Assembly: GCA_023846275.1 (NCBI GenBank)
Contig: CM043869.1
Span: 40,512,737-40,576,736, forward strand
Source of the DNA: Vanilla planifolia
Lineage: Eukaryota > Streptophyta > Magnoliopsida > Asparagales > Orchidaceae
Direction: 5' to 3'
Length of the DNA stretch: 64,000 bases
Shown: positions 40,601 through 53,045 of the stretch, piece by piece
Numbering within the stretch: the first letter of the stretch is position 1
Layout: every line of letters starts with the position of its first letter
Translations under genes and position numbers: made by a program
The notes under the pieces: generated by a model
Databases searched by the model: none
What the model was told of the DNA's origin: nothing
What the model saw: the letters and a program-made list of their open reading frames with translations, nothing else

Positions 40601-41929
40601 GGTATCTGTAGGTGCCTATTTTGCAATCAATATAACTCTGTTTGATAATCACTTTACGAAGATGTTGAAAAAGGAGTTTTATGCGAGTGAAAATGGAGTT
40701 TTGATGAAATTTTTTCTTATTAGAAACAGAGTTTATAAAAGAGAAATGTTTAAGATCAAGTTTTAAAAATGAAATGGAAATGAGGACATAACTTAATTGT
40801 ACTTTCACCTTCTTTAAAGTACTAATAAATTTTGTTTCAACACATCATTCAATCTGTCAATGAAGAACTTTTTCACTTCATGTTGCATTTTGTTTATTTA
40901 ATACACTTTTAAGTGATGTTCGAGTTTTGATGTAGGAATTGCATGATGTTCCTCTCTTTCTTAGCCTTCACAACTTGTGTGGCACCTTGAAGTGCACTTC
41001 TCCGTCTGCTGTTGTCTTCCGATCTGCAGTTGTTAATGCAGGGTATCGCATCTCTGGAACCCATGTGAATCCTCTTGGTCTAAAAACCGATGCGCCAATG
41101 GAGGTCATTTGGGACATCATGCGCTGCTGGGTATTCTATCCTTTTATCCATGTTCTTTTCTTCTGTGCATTTGCATCTCAAAGCATACTATTCTTGATTC
41201 ATTTCCATGTAGCGTTTCTTAATGCCATAACTTTTTTTTTTTTTTTTATTGCTTATGATTTAGCAATTGGCCTACTTATCGAGTTATTTTATTTTTAAGG
41301 TTAAGATACATCCAATCAAAGCTCAGTCTCCAGATCGATCTGGATCAGTAATCCTTTCCAAGGAGCCTACTATACAGGTAAGATGCATTATCTTGTACTC
41401 GTTGGATTTTCCTTTTAGTTATAGTTGGTCCTTTTTCTAATCTGGAGAACATGGTTTTTTACTACAAAAACAGCTTTGGTATGGCATTAATGTGATGTAA
41501 GTTCTTCAGGGAATTGAGATGAATAAAGTACCCAAGAACACCATTCTATAGTTGAATTAAAAAGATGCCTACAGCTTGCAAATGGAGAAACTACTTAGTG
41601 GTTTACAGGCTATAAACCATCTTCTTCCTTAATGTTTTGAGCAGGCAAATTTTACTCGAGCCGTTTCGGCCCTCAGCAAAGCTCAGGCTAAGAAGGTTGC
41701 GCGGTTTCTACCAAATCCCGAACGGCATTGGGGTCCCAAGGTCAGGGCAGGGAGGCAGATCTCAAGCAAGCATGCCTCTCTCCTGGGACCTGAAGCTATT
41801 CAAGGATTGTCGTCTATCCATGCAAAAGGCAACACTGCAAGCCAAGTACTGATCAGTCACCAAGAGCAGGAAGATGATGGTCCAGAGCAGAAGCGCCAGA
41901 AGACTGTTGATGAAGCTGCATCCAACTAA
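31659..41929 (+). CDS. tRNA (guanine26-N2)-dimethyltransferase TRM1, 12 exons, complete
   Basis: TRM1 uses S-adenosylmethionine to make N2,N2-dimethylguanosine at position 26 of many tRNAs, usually in nucleus and mitochondria. My exons are 31659-31763, 35200-35511, 35620-35707, 35806-35927, 36299-36438, 36518-36590, 36683-36771, 36912-37017, 37146-37358, 40936-41130, 41300-41377 and 41645-41929. All join in frame with GT-AG introns to 601 residues, close to the usual plant length. Family motifs: the N-terminal [18 protein letters not shown], the cofactor loop [15 protein letters not shown] (about 140-154), [10 protein letters not shown], the catalytic VDLDPYGSP (about 210-218), and [10 protein letters not shown]. 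The zinc-type pairs C328-x2-C331 and C363-x2-C366 are followed by [10 protein letters not shown]. The C-terminal part has [12 protein letters not shown] and a basic QKRQK stretch that may be a nuclear signal. The ATG at 31659 is the first in frame, after a CCG-repeat leader. Introns 1 (3.4 kb) and 9 (3.6 kb) are long. No disabling change is seen. Confidence 0.95.
37359..40935 (+). other. TRM1 intron 9, with an internal direct duplication
   Basis: This 3.6-kb intron contains two diverged copies of a block of about 600 bp (about 38050-38640 and 38660-39240). Both run through tatgtactctctttatata-like, agtatgtgtttt, tagatgttttctat / tggatgttttcaat and cttttgtgaaattatatg-like phrases into C-rich ttccctctatcgt-type DNA. 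A 77-codon open frame at 39908-40141 lies in the same intron and shows no motif I know. The rest is featureless. Confidence 0.5.
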
Positions 41930-42443
41930 AACGAGAAAACTTCATTCCTTAAAGGTGTTCAACAGATTTCAGCTTTAGTTGCTTGAATTGAATTCAGACT
42001 TATATTAATGGAAGATGGTCGACTATATGTGAGTTGTGTTATCTTTGTATTGAAGAGCAGTGTTTGTGCCTCTACATTTATTTTGGAAGTTGAATTAATG
42101 TAAAGATCAACTTTGTTGATATTATTGTATGGTTGTTTAAAGATGGGTTGTTTTTGTTCTCCAAAATAGCTTTTCAAATGTATAAGATTAAGCATAAGTT
42201 ATTTGAAATCCAGTTGCATTGATGCTAGTTATAATACTTCTGTTGAATTTAATTACCAGCTAAGGTACTAAAAATGAGGTAAATAAATGTTGTTAACGTG
42301 GTTTATTTCTTATTAATCCTGGTTCTTAGATCTTAAAACTTAAGTCGATGTTAAGTTTCAAACGATTCTCTTTATTACTGTGTTTGGTACATCTGTTATT
42401 AATAACATTTTTTTTTAAAGTAGCTTTCTTAAATGCTTCTATG

Positions 42444-42490
<47 letters not shown>

Positions 42491-44059
42491 CACATAAAAT
42501 AATTTTTTAGCTGATTAAATTGTTGTCAATAACCAATTAACATAATTTTTTCAAAATTATGCTAATAATTTAAAGATATTTGTTGAATATAATAGAGTTC
42601 TTTACAAAGCGACATTAAACTTCTCTTGGGGGAAGGCGATAAAAACGTTGCTTTTTTTTATTTAGCAACTATCACCTTCATTATGATTTTTTGACTATTT
42701 ATTTATTGTAGCTTAGTTCCAAAAATGAAGTTTTTTGGAGAGGGCTTGAGTTGGGTTAACACACAAATATGTCGAAGTTTTGAAAGAAACTTAACGTTGA
42801 CACCTTCCTTCACTAAACAATAACACCACAACTCTTCATATGCACATTTCTTGTCGACTCAAATTCCCAAGATGAAAACATCAACATTTAATGGGCAATA
42901 GGATGGGATCGAGTGTCATGATATGATATAAGTGATTCTTTATGGAGATAGATGCATAATTAGGCATTCTATCAAGTTAAAACATGTGGGGTCATCTTTT
43001 ATGTGACTCATGATGTGTAATCTTGGAGGCAATTACAATAAGTTATCTATCACAATAATTGAGAAGACAAAAGTAGTGCACCTTAATGAAAATAATAGCC
43101 ACAAAAAAAGTAACAACCTCAATTTTATCTGATAATTCTTGATCAAGAAATAAAAAGGCATTGATTAAGAAGGAGAGAAAGCCATCTTAATAAGGTAATT
43201 ACATGCACAAGACTAACAATGTTTGTGCAAGAGGCATTATTTGCTATTATTTTTGTTCTATTTCATATTCATCAAGAATCATCCACATCGCATTTTTCTT
43301 ATTTGTCTTCCTCTTAGACATCGTATCATGTAAATTTTTCGTATATTTATGGCAATGCTCATTTTAGTCTTCATTTTAATGATTTTTCTTGGTATCTAAA
43401 ATTTTATTGGTGTGTACACTATGAGTTATGCAATGAGAAACCCCAAATGCATTGCAAATAGACTATTTAAGATGATTGTAAAGATTTATCTCTCAAACTC
43501 AATCAATCATAATTATACTTTTCATAATCCAAGTATCAATAAAAATGTGTAGTAAATTGCAAAGGCATTTCAAAATATTAAGATCATTAAGAAACAAAAC
43601 AAAAGAGAAAGAAATCAAATGCAAAGGCTTTATGTGAAAACTTTAAAGCCAAGGAAAACTCATGATAATAGAACAAAAACATCTTCATGAAGAATTTAAA
43701 CATATAAATTATTTTGAACTTGACCATACACATAAAGAATGAGAAGATCACCCCTAATTTCACAATATTCAAGAAGTACGATGGTGTTATCTAACAATAA
43801 GAAAGATTATCAGAATAATTATGTTTAATAAACGATTAAAATTAATTTTTAATCAAACTTCAAAGAGGAGAAACCCCCTTCCTTGTGGTAGAATTACCAG
43901 TGCCATTGAGGTAAGATTGAATCCATGCCTACAAATTGATCAAAACATCTAAAAGCAAATGATTAGCAAGAGCTTATGTTGAAATCAAGGCTCAAAGTTT
44001 AATAAAAAGTTTCGATCATCCCCTCCATATTCTAGATTTAACATTTTTATTTTTTGTTC
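41930..44059. other. Intergenic DNA after TRM1
   Basis: The TRM1 3' untranslated region is followed by AT-rich DNA with an AT microsatellite at about 42447-42484. No further gene is recognised. Confidence 0.5.
42447..42484. repeat. (AT)n microsatellite
   Basis: An alternating AT run of nearly 40 bp, running into acacatacacata. Confidence 0.9.
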
Positions 44060-45027
44060 AGTTTCTTAAATTTAATTGAACATCTAAAAAAAGAAAACAA
44101 AATCAAATTTTTATTATTAAAATTATAAATTAAGTTTATATTTGTATTGATTAATTATTATATCACATAAATAAATAACTTTTCATATAAAGTATTTAAA
44201 TTATCATTTAATTAATTAATTTCATATCAAATTTAGTGGGCATCAAACTATATGTACAATCATAACCACGTTGATTGATAAAACTCTTTTAATCATGATC
44301 GCGTGACTCAAATAATTGTGAAAGATATTGATGCAGTATTTAATTAATTTTGAAGAAAAGTCTTTAATATTATAATTAAACAATTTTAAAATAACATTTA
44401 GCGAGAATTCCACTCAATTTTGAACAATATATTTTAATATTAAGACGAAAATAAAAAAGGATTACTTACATAGAAATAAGTTTTAAATAATGCTGTCACA
44501 TATTTTAACATTGACAACTAGCAACGAATACTCACGAAATAACAATCAAACAAAACTCCATAAAAGAAATTCTTAATCTTAGAAAGAAAATCCACGAGTG
44601 ATGAGTTGTGGTCCAAACATAGCCCATTAGTTTGGACCCACGATTAGACCAGAAGGCTCAAAAGGATGACGCAATTTAATTACTTTTCACACATGACATA
44701 GGCATGAATACACGTACTCGGTACAGGACTCTGTGGCTTGATTAGACTGCACAACATCACGCCAATCCATCTAATTAGGCCGGCCGTCACCATCCCAATA
44801 AAACCCAAGCCGTGTTTGGTCGAGAACGGGCCCGCGTCTCACTCATCACTCTGCACCTTTTTGCTTTCCCTTTGCACTTATTATTGCATCTTAGCCACAT
44901 AACTCAGACGACGTAACATAATAGGTGATTAATCCACGTATCGGAGATCCCTAACGTGCTTCTTCACTTTATTCATCTCTTTCTTTGTTATATTAAACCT
45001 AAGTCTCCTTCTCCACGGGAGGGGAGC

Positions 45028-46309
45028 TCACATGATCGAGCAAGCTGAAGGCTCCTCCTCGCAAATGAATTTGCAAGTGCGGTAGCCATCGCAATAACTG
45101 GGTGTGGCATATGTTGGGATCGGAGATGGAGCAGGCGGCTGAGGCTCGGCAGTAGGTTTGCAATGGCACCAGCCAGTTTGCGATCCACACCCACAGCCGC
45201 ACCCACATGCCGGTCCGAAGGGCCAAGCCACTGGATAAGGATACGGACATGGACACGGATACGGATACGGATACGGATACAGACATTGAGGTTCTGGTTT
45301 CTCGGGTGCTGGTTTTGGCTTCATTGGCTTTGGGGCGGGTGGAGCCGGTTCCGGTTGATCGGGTACTACGGGTTTAGGCTTGGGTTCTGCAGGTGCTGGG
45401 GTTGGTTTGGGCGGTGTTGGAGCAGGTGTAGCAGGTGGCGGAGCTGGTGCGGGTTTGGGTTTTTCTGGGGCAGGGGGTGCCGGTTTAGGAGCTTCGGGTG
45501 CAGGTTTAGGTGCTTCGGGTGCAGGTTTAGGTGCTTCGGGTACAGGTTTAGGAGGAGGATCATCCGGCTTGACACGAATATCCTTGATGACTTTGCAAGC
45601 CTTGCAACAGAGCTTCTTGCTGAGACGATCGGGATCAAATTGCCCGGATATGGTGATGATGCCTTTCTTCTCATCGTATACAACGGATTGAATTTTCTCT
45701 CGATCTTCATTTTTCGTAAATATAGGAAATAAACAAAAGCAATTAATTTAAATCGATGAGATCAGTAATTGCTTCTCAAATATCATGGACAGAGTAATAC
45801 AAGACGGAAACAGGAGAAGCTTACTTACCCTGGAGCTTGCCAATTGCCTTCTTAATCATCTTGGTGCATATATCACATTCGAGGTTCACTGTGAGGATTA
45901 GTGTTGAGATCTGACAGAAAGTTTAATTGAGTTAGTAAATACTCAAAGCCGCACAATTAGAGCAAAATTGAATTGAGGAGACTGGATCTGAGTCGAGGAC
46001 AACTATCCGCTGGAATTGCGAAGCAGATCATATGCTTTGATTTACTTTTAGAAAATAGCGTAAACTGTGTGAGAAGTTCGGTTCCTTGAAGCGAAATTCA
46101 ATTAAAAAGAACTGTAGCTTTTAGAGGAAAAAGACGATCGAATTCAAGCAGCCCTAATTACATGTGAAGAAATCAGTTGAAAAAGCGAGAAGAATATTGA
46201 TGTATGGCTTCAGTTACTCACCTTTTCATGAACGAAAAGTTTAGAATGAGAAGAGAATAAGCTCTCAGGAAAAATTGACGAAACGGATATTGCTCACCTT
46301 GTTTGCCAT
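45028..46309 (-). CDS. HMA-domain, proline-rich isoprenylated protein (pi21/HIPP-like), intact copy
   Basis: Exons on the minus strand are 46309-46298, 45910-45829 and 45704-45028, giving 256 residues. The start MANK is followed by a heavy-metal-associated fold: ISTLILTVNLECDICTKMI with metal-binding pair C16-x2-C19, then KGIITISGQFD and SKKLCCKACKVIKDI. After residue about 80 come PEAPKPA repeats and a long proline-rich stretch, a tyrosine-proline run (YPYPYPYP) and a cysteine-glycine cluster. The C-terminus is CSIM, a CaaX box predicted to be farnesylated, which would tether the protein to membranes. Layout and length fit plant HIPP or pi21-like proteins, which bind metal ions or affect disease response; the specific role here is inference. 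Exon junctions keep frame at both introns. A G-box (CACGTG) lies about 170 bp upstream. Confidence 0.88.
45232..45284. repeat. Hexanucleotide GGATAC/GGACAT repeat within the HMA gene
   Basis: About eight near-identical 6-bp units that encode the Tyr-Pro / Cys-Pro run on the minus strand. The repeat is prone to length change, and its counterpart in the second gene copy is altered. Confidence 0.8.
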
Positions 46310-46476
46310 TCTTTGCCGGAGCGTAACACCCGAGCGCTCAAAGGCGACTTCGCGTTAAAAACCTCAGACCGCCGTCCCAACCTTGAGACAGACAAATTGG
46401 TGAGATGCTAAAAATCGCAAGGTAAATAGCGGGCCGTGGTAGTATAGCAGGAAGATACTTCTTCTCTGCACGTTGG

Positions 46477-46482
46477 CACGTG
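46477..46482. promoter_or_regulatory. G-box (CACGTG) upstream of HMA copy 1
   Basis: It sits in ggcacgtgtcc, an ABRE-like context, about 170 bp upstream of the start codon. The same 11-bp string is kept in the duplicate at 53261-53266. Confidence 0.5.
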
Positions 46483-46509
46483 TCCGCATAGTGTCGGTGG
46501 TACACTGTT

Positions 46510-47769
46510 TTCAGAATATGGCAAAATTAACATGCAAAATTTATTGTATCAATTAACATATATTTCGCAAATAAAGTATTAACGTTTTCTTTTTGTCTTG
46601 AAGAAAAAATCATCTAAAAAGTATTTTTGGCTATGATATTAACAAATTTTTTGATATAAAAGTGTTAATTTGTATTCATCAACAAATGCAATATTAAAAA
46701 AAAATCACTATTATCCAAATTTTAGTAATAATCTTACTTAAAAGTATTAGACAAATTTGATCATTAATCACGTCTGCATCTAAAGTTTTGATTTGAGTAA
46801 GGTTTGTTTCTCTTTTTCTTACATTTACATAACTTATTGTTCGGTTAAACTCAAGGTTAATTTAAATTTTTTTTCTATCATATAATTCTTTGGAGAAATG
46901 TAACACTTAAATATTTATATGACATGATATTATAATTTAGGTTGTTGAGTTTGAAATAAAAGTCATACATGGAAATATAAGTCAAAGTAAGTTTGTTTGC
47001 ATTAGTTATTACAAATGATTTGTGTGTACTTTTATTAAAAATTATTATTATTATTTGTTATTTAAATGAATTATTCTAAAAAATTAATATAGATTATTGA
47101 CTTATTTATGAGTTTATGATAGAAGTGTAACTTATTGTATACAATTTCTTCTATTCCTTACTTATTTTTACACATTCTTCATTTTTGGTATTGACTAACT
47201 TTAGCTGACATAATATATTGTGTTCTCTTCCCTTTGAAACAAGTGAGTGATTAGTAGAAGATGTCCTTTAGGGTTTCACCAATAATTTTTACTCAAAGAT
47301 ATAACTTATGAGAGTTATAAATAAAACTTAAGGATAATGCAACCATAAGCCTTAAAGATAAGTGCCTCTTTATTATTAATTTTTACAATATTGTGCTATA
47401 TTTTTGTTACTACAATTTTGATAACTCTTGTTTATTTTTATGTTATTTCATGTGTTTACCAAATAACCCTTATATATTTTGCAAACTTTGATTGACCTAT
47501 GTTGGTTATGATTTGAAAAGTTTAATTATTGAAATAACCATAAAGTTAAACCAATAAAAATCTTATCAAAATTTATTTATTTTTTAAAATATTCATTCAA
47601 TTCTAATTTATCGAATTATATAGTTTAATAATTTATTTGAAAAGAGACAATTTTAAAATTATCTCTCATCAATTAGATGATATGCTAACCTAATCAATGG
47701 CTAAATCATCATTTGTATGTTGGAGCCATTAATCTCATCATGTCTTGATCTATCCAACTTGTATTACAA
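46510..47769. other. AT-rich intergenic DNA, no gene recognised
   Basis: No exon, RNA gene or transposon domain seen. Confidence 0.5.
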
Positions 47770-49250
47770 TGAAGTTTGACTCAAACAAAGGTGATGTAAG
47801 ATATATTACACTTTTATCTGGGTCTAATTTAGAGTCTAAAATACAAGTGATACTTAATAGAATAATAGGGTATACTAAATGACATCATATACTTATTTGA
47901 GCTAGTGGCATATGTGACATTTTAGAATTATTTAAAAATTAATATCATAAGTTGTAATATAGATTATTTAATGAATTAGAAGATAATACATTAAATATTA
48001 AACATAAAATAATATTAATCAATTTTATCATATCTAATTATGTATATATAAAATAGAGAATTAAAGACAAATTATGTGTAAAGTACTTTAATACAAGAAA
48101 GAGCAACTCTAATTTTATTTTTTAGAAAATAAAAATTACTAACAGATTTTGCTTTTTTTGTAATGATATCTTGTAATTTTCTTTGGAGTTGGCATATAAA
48201 GCATCAAAAGTGGAAGATGGTGATAAGGTGAAGGTTTATGTTAATAGAGAAACTTGTTTAAAAGGCTAAGAATGTGGTCAGCTAGAATTTGAAGTAGTGT
48301 TAAGGAGGGTGACAATTTTATGGATTAATTGAGAAAGCGAAAGAGTGGACAATGATTTTGAAGGTGTTAAGAGAATGGTGTTTAAGGAAAAAGGATTAAA
48401 TGGGTTGTCGACATTCCCAATGAAAGATCTTTCACTTTTGATCCTTGAGTCTCTCAAAAAGAGGGAAACATAAAATCTCTCTAATTAAATATTGGTGCAT
48501 ATTTTTTGTTCACAAATGTGAAAACACACAAATAAGAAAAATGTCATTAAAAAATCATACTCTTATAACGAGAGAGCCACTCTTATTTAACATAAGTATA
48601 AGAGAGATGAAAAGTAATATGAAAAAGGTTAATCTTAAGTTAAATCACTTGAAAATCTAAAAAAAGATTTTAGAATTTCAAAATTATTTATTCTCAATGA
48701 GCCAAACACATTAAATATAAAATATAAAAATAGATGGAAAAAGTATAACATAAGAAAACTTTTACAATCATGCAACGTGACGATCAAACGACGACGACGA
48801 TGTAATGAGAGATGCTAGTAGTGGGTGAGATGGATGACAATGATTGAGTGATGGTGAGCAGTCGGGCTATGACGTGCAACTAGGTTATGTTGAGAAATTG
48901 AGCAATGGTGATGGTGGGTGACCAACGACGACAATAGCCAAATGCAATAACAATTAAGTGACGACAAATGATAAAAAATGACAAACAAAGTATATATAAG
49001 TGTAAACAAATAGAAATCAATGTCAATGATGACATGAAATAACTACAAAATGTACTAAGAAGAATAATAACACAAATATTGAGGATAACAAAAATAAAAA
49101 TAAAGTATTATAGTTGACTTCTATGATTGATAAATATAACTAATTAAAATAAGATTCAGCTCAGGCATGATTTCAAGTCCATACGAGATTAGTGTTATGC
49201 TAATGGATGTGTACTTATGAGCTAAAGTGAAAAGTTTATATATTATCCTC
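47770..49250 (+). repeat. Dispersed repeat, related to 28.5-30.0 kb and partly to 23.87-24.20 kb
   Basis: The first 250 bp or so match about 23.87-24.20 kb (for example gacattttagaattatttaaa against gatattttagaattattcaaa). The rest matches 28.5-30.0 kb in order. All copies have the same orientation. The absence of coding sequence and the length suggest LTR or non-autonomous element DNA. It is followed by a GA microsatellite and then a decayed gypsy integrase on the other strand. Confidence 0.5.
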
Positions 49251-49254
49251 TCTA

Positions 49255-49256
<2 letters not shown>

Positions 49257-49288
<32 letters not shown>
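49257..49288. repeat. (GA)n microsatellite
   Basis: About 15 GA units in an uninterrupted run. Confidence 0.9.
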
Positions 49289-49292
<4 letters not shown>

Positions 49293-49479
49293 GTTTGATG
49301 ATGTTGGGGAGATGGACGCATTAGTGCTATAATAGGTGAGGTATGATATGGAGTAGTTCATCATGTGTAAGCCAAAAGTCTTTGATCAAAGGCTTATCTT
49401 TTCTTCGAATGAATAATTTTTTAAGTTTACAATATTTGGTTCAATTTTCTCATGATTTAAAATCTAATCTACGTTGTCT

Positions 49480-50600
49480 TTACTCTTAGGGCAAACATAG
49501 TGGTATGAATGATTCACTCAACATGGGAGGATAAGGCTTAAATGGTTCATAAAGTACTAGATGTGACATCTTTTATATTACTAAATCCTTTAATGACTAT
49601 TTTAAAAAATTCAACATGTATACATTAGTTCTTAGTTTTTGAATGATCTTAAGAAATCTAGCTTCATGTATTTGAAATTTTTTATAAGTTCTAAGAGGGA
49701 ATTATTCTAACCTAATTTTAACTATAACATAATCTCCTTCATAAAATTTTCTTATTTTTTTATGAGCATGTGTTAATTTCTTATATATTTTTTTATTTAG
49801 ATTAATTTTTTCATATATTATATTAAGTAATGATAAGATATGAGAGGTAAATGAAGAAGTAAATAAAGAAGTCTAAAAGTCTACTATTAAGATAATAAAA
49901 TCAATAAGTGATTTAGACTTATTATCATGACAAATTTTAAAAAGACTTATACCAATACTATGATTCAAAGAATTATTATATGCAAATTCAACTTTATGAT
50001 AGCAGTTGATCTCAAAGTTTAGGTTGCTCTCCTAACACATTAGAAAGAATATTTTTTAGATTATGATTTACTATTTCTATTTTTCCATCTATTTGTGGTA
50101 GTAGATTGAAGAAAATTTTAGTTAGGTGTTTAGTAAATGTAATAAGATTTTTCTAAAATAAGTAATAAATCTTATACTCAATTAGATACTATGGTCATTA
50201 GGACATTGTGTATGTAACTATTTTCTTAAAAAAAAAATATGAGTTATATGGATAGCATTTGAGGTCTTGCAATAATGGATAAAATGAGCTATTTTAGAGA
50301 AACAGCCATCAATCACATGGACATGTGCCTAGATAGGGTCTTAGGTAATCCAAGTACAAAATCTATACTTATGTGTTTCTATGGTTTGTTAGGTATAAGT
50401 AACGAAACGTAGGATTGTTGGCCCATATTTGGAGATATTGCATTTGTACATGTACAACGTTAGATTACAATAGATATAATACGACACATTATTCTAGGCC
50501 AATAAAATCTCTTTGACATAGTGACATAGTAATGTCTAGCATATCATACATAGGTTCCACTTAGAGGAATACTAGTTTTATTCGGACTCAGAGTCGTGCT
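49480..50600 (-). mobile_element. Decayed Ty3/gypsy integrase region
   Basis: Read on the minus strand from 50600 downward, the broken translation follows the gypsy pol order. It shows a degraded zinc-binding region, RYLYLTNHRNT-like (usual LYTPLPIPDGPWED), ILYLDYLRP (usual DFVLGLPR), and CFSKIAHFIHYCKT (usual DRFSKMAHFI). Then come LKFSSIYYHK-MEK (usual TAYHPQTDGQTE), a VNRTLG-like stretch, and finally a C-terminal RTNVYMLNFL near 49600 (usual DNAYVLDLP). Many stops and frameshifts make it non-functional. Its orientation is opposite to the two other gypsy fragments in the window. Confidence 0.75.
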
Positions 50601-50729
50601 AAGATTGGCCAATTTATTTTTCATTAGTCTCTATTATCATTTCTATTATGAGGGTTAATTAGATCTAATATTTGTTTATTATATTATTCAATTAGAGCTT
50701 TGGTTATAGTCTCTGATGCTCCAGCATGA

Positions 50730-51330
50730 AGAATGCAGTGTCCTACCTCCAAGAGCAATGACAACAAAAATGGTTGGATTGCGTAAATACAATTTTGGGT
50801 AAACGAAGATGTTGACTTTTACAGTACAATCATAATTTTTTTTCTATTACTCGAAAAATAATATTCGAATCATAAATAACTTATTTTTATTAGATTTTAC
50901 ATAACGATTAACAATATTGTCATCCAAGAAATATCTCATAATGTTGTTAACATCATCATGTTTCTCAAGCAATGATTCTTGAGAGAAAGTATATGAAAAT
51001 ATCAATTGCTTGATTGGCAAACAAAGTCTTCCATAAGTTAACAAATTACATGACTTAAAATTATTTTTTTATATCATTCTATTTTTAAATTCCCTCCTCC
51101 ACATGCCAAAACAAAGCCACATTTTATTTATTGTCGTACTTTTGATGTCAAAGGAATGAATCATCCAAAGCACAAAAAAATATGTTAGGTGACCAATTAA
51201 TGAATCTACACGCAAGCAACTATAATTGATGCTCACTTCTATTATGCAACAATGGAAGGAAAAAGTCAACATTTTATGAAAAGATGTACTTTTTATTGGT
51301 GACAAGATGGGATGGAGTATTGACATTTTT
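50730..51330. repeat. Repeat block paired with about 53500-54080
   Basis: The two blocks share, in order: caagagcaatgaca / caaaagcaatgacc, ttacataacgattaacaat / ttacataatgaaaaacaat, and caaagtcttccataa. Both then run into a C-rich ctccacatgcc / cccacctccc and the phrase aatgaatctac-acgcaagca. Together with the HMA duplication this shows successive tandem events. Confidence 0.7.
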
Positions 51331-52131
51331 TGTCTTAAGTTTTTTAGATTTAGTTGAAAAAAATCTAAGAAAAGAAAATAAAATTGATTGTTAATTATGA
51401 AAATTATAAACTAATTTGTTTTGTATTAATTAATTATTATAGGACATAAATTAAATTTACTTATATAGTATTTAAATTATTAATTAATTAATTCTATGCA
51501 AAATCATAACAATATTGACTGATAAAAAAACTCTCCGAGTCATGATCCCAAGAGTCAAATAATTGTGATTAATTTATTTTGAGTAACAATTCCTCTCAAT
51601 GTTGAACAATATATTTTAATATTAAAAGTAAAATTAAAAAAAAAAACATAACTACTTACATAACAAAAATTTTGAATATTGCTGCCACATATTATAACAT
51701 TAAGTAACACAAATAGTCAGCAAACAACAATCAATCAAGCTCCTCATTAAAATAACCCACGAGGAATGAGTTGAGGTCCAAACCAGGGCCATTAATTTGG
51801 ACCCAAGATTACACCATAAGACTCAAAAGAAGGACGCAATCTCATTACATTTCACACATGACATAGGTATGAATAAAGGTATTCTGCAAAGGTTTTTGTG
51901 GCTTGATTAGACCGCACAACATCACCGATCCATCTAATTAGGGCGGCCTTGACCAACCCAATAAATGCGAACCGTGTTTAGTCGATAACCGGCCCTCGTC
52001 TCACTCATCACTGTGCACCTCTTATTATTGCATCTTAGCCACATAACTTAACGATGTAACATAGGTGACTGATTCACGTATCGGAGATCCTTAGCATGCT
52101 TGTTCACTTTATTCATCTCTTTATTTAGTCG

Positions 52132-52700
52132 TTATAATAATTTTAAGTCCCCTTCTCGAGGGCAGGGGAGGTCAATTGATCCGGCTAACTGAAAACTCCT
52201 ACTTGAAAATGAATTTGCAATGGCACGAACCAGTTTGGGATCCACACCCAGAACCACATACACATGCTGGCTTGTAGGGCCAAGGCACTGGATAATGGTA
52301 AGGATACGGATACGGAACTGGATACGGAAACGAGGAGGAGGAGGATTATCCGGCTTTTCCTGAATATCGATGATGGCTTCGCAAGCCGTGGAACAGAGCT
52401 TCTTCCTGATAACGTCCTGATCAAATTTCCCGGGGATGGTGATGATGCCTTTCTTCTCATCGTACTCAAAGGATTTGATATCGTTTCGTTCTTCATTTTT
52501 CGTAAATGAAGGACATAAGCAAAAGCAAGTAATTAATTTGAACTGAAGAAATCAGTAATTGCTTCTCAAATCTCATGGATAGAATAACACAAGATGGAAA
52601 CAGGAGCCGCTTGCTTACCCTGCAGCTTACCGATTGCCTTCTTAATCTTCTTGATGCATATATGGCATTCGAGGTTCACTGTGATGATCATTGTTGTCAT
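52132..52700 (-). pseudogene. Second HMA-domain gene copy, degenerate or remodelled (146-residue frame remains)
   Basis: Exon equivalents 2 (52700-52619) and 3 (52490-52132) are readable. The exon 1 equivalent (about 53083-53105) has lost its ATG (cat changed within ttcagt) and its GT donor (caccttg became ccccttg). An ATG now at the start of exon 2 could open a frame MTTMIITVNLECHICIKK, keeping a C12-x2-C15 metal site. It runs through KGIITIPGKFD and RKKLCSTACEAIIDI to PDNPPPP, so the HMA fold is kept. Nearly all the proline-rich region is gone, and the Tyr-Pro tail is read in a shifted frame (FRIQFRIRI...), so the cysteine cluster and CaaX box are lost. The frame stays open to a TAA at 52132. 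It is either a pseudogene or a shortened, unanchored HMA protein using a new start. Confidence 0.75.
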
Positions 52701-52779
52701 CTGACAGAAACTTTAAATTGAGTTAGTAAACGATCAAAAGCCACACAGTTAGGGTAAGTTGAATCGAGCGATGAGAGAA

Positions 52780-53045
52780 GACCGTGCCGGTGTTTTGCAG
52801 GCTGGGGTTAAGCATGTTAAAACACTTAACCCAAAATCTGCCGCCAAACACCTATTAACGCCAATTAAGTAAGGTTAACGCAGTTAAAAACCAGCCGGGA
52901 AAAATTAATCTCCGGTGTTTTTTCTCTCCCGTGGTATCGACCTCGCCGTTATCTCCTGCGGCGCCGAATCCGCCGAGGTCCTCGAAGACCGACAGCCAGT
53001 AGGATCCGCACCCGACGATGATGTCCACAAACTCGCCGGAAAAAA
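52780..53045. other. GC-rich insert in the intron 1 equivalent of HMA copy 2
   Basis: This segment has no counterpart in copy 1, where AT-rich intron lies at the same place. It is much richer in G and C and has an open stretch on each strand (minus strand reads EFVDIIVGCGSYWLSVF...). It may be a captured gene fragment. I cannot name its source. Confidence 0.4.

Larger units (their letters stand above)
44060..46500. repeat. Segmental duplication, copy 1 (contains intact HMA gene)
   Basis: This block aligns with about 51340-53270. The homology starts in AT-rich DNA well 3' of the gene (tattgattaattattata / tattaattaattattata) and covers the whole minus-strand gene. It continues through the promoter to the phrase ggcacgtgtcc. 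Copies are in direct orientation, about 7 kb apart. Confidence 0.8.

Noticed and set aside
45366..45710. 114-codon minus-strand frame with MKIERKFNPL start
   Set aside because: It is a wrong-frame reading of HMA exon 3; the splice-consistent frame gives the HMA domain.
45163..45732. 189-codon plus-strand frame opposite the HMA gene
   Set aside because: It is the antisense shadow of the proline-rich coding exon; tandem G/W/F/R-rich translation and no motif.
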